64,000 nucleotides of DNA from Saccharothrix carnea (lineage in GTDB: Bacteria > Actinomycetota > Actinomycetes > Mycobacteriales > Pseudonocardiaceae), in assembly GCF_003014735.1 (NCBI RefSeq), contig NZ_PYAX01000005.1, positions 372,001 through 436,000 of the forward strand, in the 5' to 3' direction. Positions 58,310 to 64,000 of the stretch are shown in pieces. Position 1 is the first letter of the stretch. The number at the start of each line of letters is the position of its first letter. The notes under the pieces are model-generated. The model searched no databases. It was not told where the DNA came from and saw only the letters and a program-made list of their open reading frames with translations. Both the position numbers and the translations under genes were made by a program.

Positions 58310-61300
58310 ACTTCCCCGGAGCCCCTTCCGCCACGAAGCCGGGGAAAGGCCCGCTCGGCGCGCTGCCTGCGCTCTCGCGTTCGGCGCGCCGGGCGTTGGC
58401 CTGGTGTGCGGTGCTGGCCGGGCTGACGGCCGGTGCCCTGGTGTGGCAGGCCGTGGCGCTGGCGTCGGCGCTGGTGACCGGCGGGTCGTTGTGGGTGCTC
58501 GCGGGCGCGGTCGTGGTGCGGGCCGTGCTGGCGTGGGCGACCGAGTCGGTGGCGGCACGGGCGGCGGCGGGCGCGAAGGAGGAGCTGCGGGCGGCGGTGC
58601 TGGACCGGGCGCTGGGCCTGGGGCCGTCGTGGATCGTGGCCCGGGGACCGGCGTCGCTGGCGGTGACCGCGACCAAGGGGCTGGACGCGCTGGACGCGTA
58701 CTTCACCCGGTACCTGCCGGCTCTGGTGACGACGGCCGTGGTGCCGGTGGCGGTCGGCGCGTGGATCCTGTGGACGGACCCGACGTCGGCGGTGCTGATC
58801 GCCGTGACGCTGCCGCTGATCCCGGTGTTCGCGATCCTGATCGGCCGGTTCACGTCGGCGCGGGTGGAGGCGGCCGGGTCGGCGCTGGAGCGGTTGTCGG
58901 GACGGCTGGCGGAGCTGGTGCGGGCCCTGCCGGTGCTGACCGCGTTCGGGCGTGCGGCGGCGCAGGCGACGGCGGTGCGGGAGGTCGGCGAGCGGTACCG
59001 GCGGGCGACGATGGGGACGTTGCGGGTGGCGTTCCTGTCCGCGCTGGTGCTGGAGATCGTGGCGTCGCTGTCGGTGGCGCTGATCGCGGTCGGCATCGGG
59101 CTGCGGCTGGTGTCGGGGGAGATGACGCTGGTCACGGGGCTGGTGGTGCTGATCCTCGCGCCGGAGTGCTACCTGCCGCTGCGGGCGGCCGGAGCGGCGC
59201 ACCACGCGTCGGAGGACGGTGTGGAGGCCGTGCGGCGGGTCGCCGAGATCCCCACGCCCGGTCCGCGGCCGGCCACGCCGGACCGGGTGGAAGGCGTGGA
59301 GGTGCGGGACCTGAGGGTTCGGCGGCGGGACCGGTTCGCGCCGGACGGCGTCGGGTTCCGGGTGCGGCCGGGTGAGGTCCACCGGCTCGACGCGCCCAGC
59401 GGTGCGGGCAAGTCGACGCTGTTCGGCGTGCTGCTGGGGTTCGTGGAGGCGGACGGCGGCACGGTGGCGGTCGACCGGTCGTCGATCGCGTGGGTGCCGC
59501 AGCGGCCCGCGTTCGCCGGGCGGACGGTCGCGGACGAGCTGGAGCTGACCGCAGGACGGGTCGACCACGACGTGCTGGTGTCGGTCGCGGCGGACCACCT
59601 GGTGGCGCGGCCGATCGCGGAGCTGTCCACCGGGGAACGGCAGCGGGTCGCGGTCGCGCGTGCGCTGACCCGGGTCCGGGACGGCGCGAAGGTGCTGCTG
59701 CTGGACGAGCCCACCGCGCACCTCGACCCGGCGACGGCGGCGAAGGTGATGGCGGCCGTGCACCGGGCGGCGGCCGGTGGTGCGGCGGTCGTACTGGCGA
59801 CGCACCGGCTGGTGGGCTCGCCGGAGGAGGAGGTCGCACCGGCACGTGAGGTCGGCGTGGTGGACGGTCGGACGGTGGTCGCGCGGACGCCCCGCCCGAC
59901 CCGCCGGCTGCTGGCGGGGGCGGCGCTGGGTGCGGCGGCGTCGCTGAGCGGTGTGGCGTTGACGGCCGTCGCGGCCTACCTGATCGCGAAGGCGGCGACC
60001 CAGCCTCCGATCCTCACGCTGTCCGTGCTGGTGGTGGGCGTGCGGACGTTCGCGCTGGCCAAGGGGGTGCTGCGGTACCTGGAGCGGTTGGTGTCGCACG
60101 ACGCCGCGTTCCGGTACGCCGAGTCGCTGCGGGTCCGGTTGTGGCGCAGCCTCCGGCCCGGCCAGGCCGAGCTCACCCGCCTGGTCGATGACGTGGACAC
60201 CGTGCGCGACCTGGTGCCGAGGGTGCTCCAGCCGCCGTTGATCGCGTTCGGGGTGGCGGTGGCGGCGGTGGTGCTGTTCGCGCTGATCCAGCCGGCGGCC
60301 GGGTTCGCGCTGGCGGTGGCGCTGCTGGTCGGCGGCACGGTGGCGCCGGTCGTCGCGGTGCTCACCGAACGCCGTGCGACGGCGGTGCTGGCGCGGGGGC
60401 GTCGGCAGGTGTCGGAGCAGGTGCTGACCCTGCTCACCGCCGCGCCGGACCTGATCGCGTTCGGCGCCGACCGCGCGGTGCGGGCCGAACTGGCGCGTCA
60501 GGACGCCGAACTCGGCCGGTTGGCCCGGCGGCAGGCGCTCGGTGCCGGTGCGGCGATCGGGGTCGTGCACCTGACGACCGGGCTGGCGTCGGCGGTGTGC
60601 ATCGGGCTGGCCGGTGGCGTCGACCCGCTGCTCGTGCCGGTGCTGGGGCTGGTGCCGTTGGCGTTGGCGGAGGTGTTGAGCGCGCTGCCCGCCGCCGCGC
60701 AGCACCGTGCGGCGTTGCGTGAGTCGTACGGGCGGATCGTGGAGCAGTCGGTGCCGGTGCCGCAGGTGGATCGGGTGGAGCAGGGGGCGGTCGGTGGCGC
60801 GGTGGGGCTCGAAGGCGTGACGGTGCGGTGGCCGGGCAGCGCGGAGCCGGTGCTGGAACGGGTGTCGTTCGACCTGCCCGCCGGTGCGAAGGTGGCCGTG
60901 GTCGGTCCGTCCGGCGCGGGCAAGTCGAGCCTGTTCGCGTTGCTGCTGGGGTTCCTCGAACCCGAGCGCGGGCTGGTGTGGCGGCCCGATCGGGTCGCCT
61001 GGTGCCCGCAGGAGCCGATGCTGGTCTCGACCACCGTCCGCGAGAACCTCCGACTGGGCGACCCGCGGGCGGATGACGCACGGCTGCGCTGGGCACTGGA
61101 CGTGGCGGGCGTCCGGCTCGACCTCGACACCGTGATCGGACCGACGCTGCTGTCGGGAGGGGAGGCGCAGCGGGTCGCGCTGGCCCGAGCCCTGCTCTAC
61201 GACGCCGACCTCGTGCTGCTGGACGAGCCGACCGCCCACCTGGACGAGCCGACCGCCGCCGCGCTGCTGGCCCGCCTGGACGACGTGCTGCGGGACAAGA

Positions 61301-61398
61301 CCGTCATCCACATCACCCACCGGCCCGGTGAAGCCGACCGCGCCGACCTGGTGCTGGACGTCACCGAGGGGCGGACCCGGGCCAGGGCCTACCGTTGA
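58306..61398 (+). CDS. cydDC: CydDC fusion ABC transporter
   Basis: 1030 residues from GTG 58306. Two complete half-transporters fused: CydD-like (membrane domain about 20-320, Walker A APSGAGKSTLF, signature LSTGERQRVAVARAL, Walker B LLLDEPTAHLD) and CydC-like (membrane domain about 520-800, Walker A GPSGAGKSSLF, signature LSGGEAQRVALARAL, Walker B VLLDEPTAHLD). E. coli has these as two proteins; the fused form is common in actinobacteria. Exports cysteine/glutathione-like thiols, or handles heme, for bd oxidase assembly. Overlaps the kinase gene by 4 bp. Confidence 0.93.
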   Translation: MNFPGAPSATKPGKGPLGALPALSRSARRALAWCAVLAGLTAGALVWQAVALASALVTGGSLWVLAGAVVVRAVLAWATESVAARAAAGAKEELRAAVLDRALGLGPSWIVARGPASLAVTATKGLDALDAYFTRYLPALVTTAVVPVAVGAWILWTDPTSAVLIAVTLPLIPVFAILIGRFTSARVEAAGSALERLSGRLAELVRALPVLTAFGRAAAQATAVREVGERYRRATMGTLRVAFLSALVLEIVASLSVALIAVGIGLRLVSGEMTLVTGLVVLILAPECYLPLRAAGAAHHASEDGVEAVRRVAEIPTPGPRPATPDRVEGVEVRDLRVRRRDRFAPDGVGFRVRPGEVHRLDAPSGAGKSTLFGVLLGFVEADGGTVAVDRSSIAWVPQRPAFAGRTVADELELTAGRVDHDVLVSVAADHLVARPIAELSTGERQRVAVARALTRVRDGAKVLLLDEPTAHLDPATAAKVMAAVHRAAAGGAAVVLATHRLVGSPEEEVAPAREVGVVDGRTVVARTPRPTRRLLAGAALGAAASLSGVALTAVAAYLIAKAATQPPILTLSVLVVGVRTFALAKGVLRYLERLVSHDAAFRYAESLRVRLWRSLRPGQAELTRLVDDVDTVRDLVPRVLQPPLIAFGVAVAAVVLFALIQPAAGFALAVALLVGGTVAPVVAVLTERRATAVLARGRRQVSEQVLTLLTAAPDLIAFGADRAVRAELARQDAELGRLARRQALGAGAAIGVVHLTTGLASAVCIGLAGGVDPLLVPVLGLVPLALAEVLSALPAAAQHRAALRESYGRIVEQSVPVPQVDRVEQGAVGGAVGLEGVTVRWPGSAEPVLERVSFDLPAGAKVAVVGPSGAGKSSLFALLLGFLEPERGLVWRPDRVAWCPQEPMLVSTTVRENLRLGDPRADDARLRWALDVAGVRLDLDTVIGPTLLSGGEAQRVALARALLYDADLVLLDEPTAHLDEPTAAALLARLDDVLRDKTVIHITHRPGEADRADLVLDVTEGRTRARAYR

Positions 61399-62516
61399 CC
61401 ACCGTGGACCCCGCCCGCGTGCTCGCCGCGTCGACCGAGATCACCTCGGCCGCCCTCGCCGGCGACGACCCGGACGCCGTGCTGCCGCTCGTGGTGCGCA
61501 GCGCCGTCGCACTCGCCGGTGCGGACCTGGGGCTGGCCATGGTCACCGCCGACGACGGCACGCTGACCGTCGAGGCGTCCTCCGGAGACGACGACCCGGT
61601 GGGCGTCGTGCTGTCGAGCCGTTCGTCGGCGGCCCGGGCGGCGCGGACCGGTGTGCCCGTGGTCGCCGACGACTTCACCACCGACCCGCGCACCGCGCCG
61701 TTCGTGCCCAAGGCGCTGCGCGGGTACGGGCCGTTCGCCGTCGCGCCGTTCGGGACGAAGGAGCGCAAGATCGGCGCGCTGGCCGTGTACCGGCGCAAGG
61801 GCGCGCAGCCGTTCAGCCCGGACACCGTCGAGGTGCTCGCCGCGTTCGCCGCGCAGGCCGGGCTGGCCGTCGTGCTGGCCGAGGGATCGACCGCGCGGCA
61901 GCGGATCGCGGTCTACCAGGAGCGGGAGCGGATCGCGCGCGACCTGCACGACGTGATCATCCAGCGGCTGTACGCGACCGGCGTGCAACTGGACCTGCTG
62001 GACCGGCGGCTGAAGCTGGAAGGCCGCGAGGCGCGCCGGCTGGCGGAGTGCGTCGACCAGCTCGACCGGACCATGGCCGAGGTGCGCGCCACCGTCCGGG
62101 CGTTGCGGAGCGCCGATCCCGGGAAGCCGGGGGACGTCGACCTCAAGGGATCGGTGCTGGCGGAAGCACGGACGGCGGGCGAGCTGCTGGGGTTCGAGCC
62201 GGAAGTGCGCGTCGAAGGTGACGTGGCCGACGTGCCGACCGACCTGGCGGACCACGCGCGGGCGGCGTTGCGGGAGGCGCTGTCGAACGTGGTGCGGCAC
62301 TCCGGTGCGCGGCACGTCGGCATCGCGCTGCGGCGGACGCCGGGGCGGTTGGACCTGGAAGTCACCGACGACGGCTGCGGCATCCCGCGCGGTGTCGCCA
62401 AGCGCGGGCTGCGGCACTTGGAGGAACGGGCGTTGGCGGCGGGCGGCGGGTGCGAGATCACCTCGTCACCGCGCACCGGCACGACGATCACCTGGCACGT
62501 GCCGCTGAACGGCTGA
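61395..62516 (+). CDS. GAF-domain histidine kinase (DevS-like)
   Basis: 373 residues from TTG 61395, overlapping the cydDC stop (TTGA); GTG 61404 is an alternative. GAF domain at residues about 5-165, HisKA_3 with phospho-acceptor His in ERIARDLHDVIIQRLYATGV, and HATPase with N-box ALREALSNVVRHSGARHV and G-box DDGCGIP. Soluble, like DevS/DosT without membrane spans. Placement in the cyd operon suggests that it senses redox state, oxygen or NO, via the GAF domain (inference). The likely partner regulator is convergent at 62720-63349. Confidence 0.9.
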   Translation: MTTVDPARVLAASTEITSAALAGDDPDAVLPLVVRSAVALAGADLGLAMVTADDGTLTVEASSGDDDPVGVVLSSRSSAARAARTGVPVVADDFTTDPRTAPFVPKALRGYGPFAVAPFGTKERKIGALAVYRRKGAQPFSPDTVEVLAAFAAQAGLAVVLAEGSTARQRIAVYQERERIARDLHDVIIQRLYATGVQLDLLDRRLKLEGREARRLAECVDQLDRTMAEVRATVRALRSADPGKPGDVDLKGSVLAEARTAGELLGFEPEVRVEGDVADVPTDLADHARAALREALSNVVRHSGARHVGIALRRTPGRLDLEVTDDGCGIPRGVAKRGLRHLEERALAAGGGCEITSSPRTGTTITWHVPLNG

Positions 62517-62576
62517 GCAGTCGACCACGTGATCGGTTGACCGGCTGACCAGCCGGAATTGTCGGACCCTGCCGGC

Positions 62577-62615
62577 AAAATAAAAGCAGGGGTCCCCTTG
62601 GGCGGGGACGCCTGC
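62577..62615 (-). terminator. Rho-independent terminator after response regulator gene
   Basis: Twelve-base arms GCAGGGGTCCCC / GGGGACGCCTGC (one mismatch), 6-nt loop, followed on the minus strand by TTTTATTTT. A textbook terminator for the convergent regulator gene. Confidence 0.85.
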
Positions 62616-62637
62616 GAAGCGCTGGCGAGATCTTGAA

Positions 62638-62664
62638 GCGACCGCGACCGCGACCGCGACCGCG
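62638..62664. repeat. GCGACC hexanucleotide tandem repeat
   Basis: 4.5 perfect copies of GCGACC in the gap between two convergent genes, next to a run of GAGTGGG copies. Simple-sequence expansion. Confidence 0.8.
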
Positions 62665-62719
62665 AGTGGGGAGTGGGGAGCGGGAGGCTGGACGGCCCGT
62701 GATCGGATCGGACCGGGGG

Positions 62720-63349
62720 TTAGCGTGAGCGGCGGGCTACCCAGGCGGCGGCTTGGGTGCGGCGTTCCATGCCCAGCTTCGACAGCACGGCCGTGACGTA
62801 GTTCTTCACCGTCTTCTCCGCCAGGAACAGCCGCTCGGCGATCTGGCGGTTCGTCAACCCCTCCCCGATCAGGTCCAGCACCCGCCGTTCCTGCTCGGTC
62901 AACGCGTCCAGCACGTCCACCTCGACCGGCCGACGCATGCGGTCCAGGACACGGGAGGTGGTTTGCGGGTCCAGCAGCGAGCGGCCGGCGGCCACCTCGC
63001 GCACGGCGGTCACCAGGTCCTGGCCGCGCACCTGCTTGAGCAGGTAGCCCGACGCACCCGCCATGATCGCGCCGACCAGCGCCTCCTCGTCGTCGAACGC
63101 GGTCAGGACCAGGCACCGCGGTGGCTCCGCCAGGGCGCGCAGCCGACGGCACAGCTCGACCCCGCCGCCGTCTGGCAGCCGGACGTCCACCACGGCCACG
63201 TCGGGCCGCGTCGCCGAAGCCCGGACCAGGGCCTCGTCCACCCCACCCGCCTCGGCGACCACCGAGATGTCGTCCTCGTCCTCCAGCAACTCGCGCAGCC
63301 CTCTGCGCACCACCTCGTGGTCGTCTACGAGCAACACTCGCACCGGCAC
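62720..63349 (-). CDS. NarL/DevR-type response regulator
   Basis: 209 residues from GTG 63349 (weak ribosome site; perhaps leaderless). Receiver domain with VDDHE and phospho-acceptor Asp in VAVVDVRLPDG, KQ replacing the C-terminal switch (LLKQVRGQDL), and a LuxR-type helix-turn-helix (LTEQERRVLDLIGEGLTNRQIAERLFLAEKTVKNYVTAVLSKLGM), similar to DevR/DosR. Convergent with the GAF kinase gene at a distance of 203 bp and divergent from the GNAT gene by 18 bp. Presumed to regulate cyd genes (inference). Confidence 0.92.
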   Translation of the reverse strand: MPVRVLLVDDHEVVRRGLRELLEDEDDISVVAEAGGVDEALVRASATRPDVAVVDVRLPDGGGVELCRRLRALAEPPRCLVLTAFDDEEALVGAIMAGASGYLLKQVRGQDLVTAVREVAAGRSLLDPQTTSRVLDRMRRPVEVDVLDALTEQERRVLDLIGEGLTNRQIAERLFLAEKTVKNYVTAVLSKLGMERRTQAAAWVARRSR

Positions 63350-63367
63350 GAACCAACCATAGGTCGA

Positions 63368-63892
63368 ATGCCGGTACCCACCGCGCCCGCCCGCCAAGAC
63401 AGTGCAGGAATGCTCGTACGCGCGATCGAGGAAGCCGACCGGATCGTCGTCGGCAGGCTGGTGCTTGAGCTGTGGGGCGCGCACACCGCGGTCGCCCACG
63501 GCCAGGTGTTCTTCCCCGCGAGCCTGCCCGGGTTCCTGGTCGAACAGCAGGACACCGTCGTCGGGCTGCTCACCTACGCCGCGGCCGACAACCACCTGGA
63601 GATCGTCACCATCGACGCGTTGCGAAGAGGCAGGGGTGTCGGCAGCTCGCTGGTCGACGCCGCCGTCCACCGCGCCCGCCAGCTCGGCTGCAACCGGGTC
63701 CGGCTCACCACGACCAACGACAACCTCGACGCCCTGCGCTTCTACCAACGCCGCGGCTTCCGGCTCGCCTCCCTGCGGCCCGACGCGGTGCGCGAGGCAC
63801 GCCGCCTGAAGCCGGAGATCCCCAGCGTCGGCGACTACGGCATCCCCATCACCGACGAACTGGACCTGGAGCGTTGGGTCGCGCCGCGCTAG
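63368..63892 (+). CDS. GNAT family N-acetyltransferase
   Basis: 174 residues from ATG 63368; the alternative ATG 63410 has AGGA too close to serve. GNAT motif A: ALRRGRGVGSSLVDAAVHRARQLGCNRVRLTTTNDN with the pyrophosphate-binding R-G-x-G-x-G, then FYQRRGFRLASL. Acetyl-CoA dependent, cytosolic, substrate unknown. Divergent from the response regulator gene. Directly followed by a DnaA-box cluster. Confidence 0.9.
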   Translation: MPVPTAPARQDSAGMLVRAIEEADRIVVGRLVLELWGAHTAVAHGQVFFPASLPGFLVEQQDTVVGLLTYAAADNHLEIVTIDALRRGRGVGSSLVDAAVHRARQLGCNRVRLTTTNDNLDALRFYQRRGFRLASLRPDAVREARRLKPEIPSVGDYGIPITDELDLERWVAPR

Positions 63893-63935
63893 TTGTCCAC
63901 AGGCTCCAGCCGGGCTGTCCACAGGTTGTGCACAA
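63893..63935. promoter_or_regulatory. Second cluster of DnaA-box-like sites
   Basis: TTGTCCACA (63893-63901), CTGTCCACA (63915-63923) and the palindrome TTGTGCACAA (63926-63935) in a 43-bp gap between convergent genes. Confidence 0.45.
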
Positions 63936-63949
63936 CCAGCGCACCGGCG

Positions 63950-64000
63950 CTAGCGGCTGGGCAGCGGGCTGAACACCTCGTCCCACGCGGCGGCGACCTG
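63950..64000 (-). CDS. C-terminal end of a gene running off the right edge
   Basis: Sixteen codons ending in TAG at 63950: QVAAAWDEVFSPLPSR. Too little to name. Convergent with the GNAT gene. Confidence 0.6.
   Translation of the reverse strand, partial: QVAAAWDEVFSPLPSR

Noticed and set aside
58234..61320. 1028-codon minus-strand open frame
   Set aside because: Antisense shadow of cydDC, composed of Arg/His/Gln repeats with no domains.

Overview
The window is about 72% G+C and consists of densely packed genes with many 1-4 bp start/stop overlaps (ATGA, GTGA, TGATG), a high share of GTG starts and strong third-position G/C. Gene families such as DUF397, DUF5926, EACC1-linked caspases, SigE-type and ECF41 sigma factors and DUF5682/DUF5691 point to an actinobacterium. 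The Pseudonocardiales (Saccharothrix, Lentzea, Actinosynnema and relatives) fit best; this is inference from gene content, not a database match.

Layout. 1-8.4 kb (minus): a surface-glycan type operon (two membrane acyltransferase-like proteins, a two-domain glycosyltransferase, a SHOCT-like anchored protein and a methyltransferase/kinase-like fusion that runs off the left edge). 8.6-12.6 kb: an ABC exporter, two low-complexity proteins (Asn-Gly repeat, Thr-rich), an OsmC protein, tRNA-Gly(GCC). 12.8-16 kb: an ECF sigma factor carrying its own zinc-type anti-sigma domain and membrane anchor, an Nei/Fpg glycosylase and small exported proteins. 16-24 kb: a LytS/LytTR two-component pair interleaved with an SppA-like protease and two tandem sodium:solute symporters, each preceded by a small membrane partner; a Crp/GlxR-like palindrome lies before the second pair. 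24-34.5 kb: rhodanese, DUF4328, an ECF41 sigma factor with its oxidoreductase partner and a matching promoter, two glycerophosphodiesterases, a P450, a DnaA-box cluster, and a SigE-type sigma/anti-sigma operon with three related sensor-like proteins. 34.5-36.4 kb: ferritin and arginine deiminase.

36.6-50 kb is the most unusual part: an EACC1 protein and a caspase fused to a degenerate GroEL-like domain, followed after a CPBP protease, an iron-box-controlled DUF2470 protein and two small membrane proteins by a SWIM / DUF5691 / MoxR / DUF5682 / vWA set. Both gene sets resemble predicted prokaryotic conflict or stress systems. Two identical 31-bp inverted copies bracket three genes of the second set.

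50-54 kb: homogentisate degradation (hmgA divergent from an unknown gene, fahA and an IclR regulator). 54-64 kb: Uma2 nuclease, a gene remnant, a TMEM165/GDT1 transporter under a probable yybP-ykoY (Mn2+) riboswitch, cydA-cydB-cydDC with an overlapping GAF histidine kinase, a NarL-type response regulator, a GNAT enzyme, a second DnaA-box cluster and the 3' end of one more gene.
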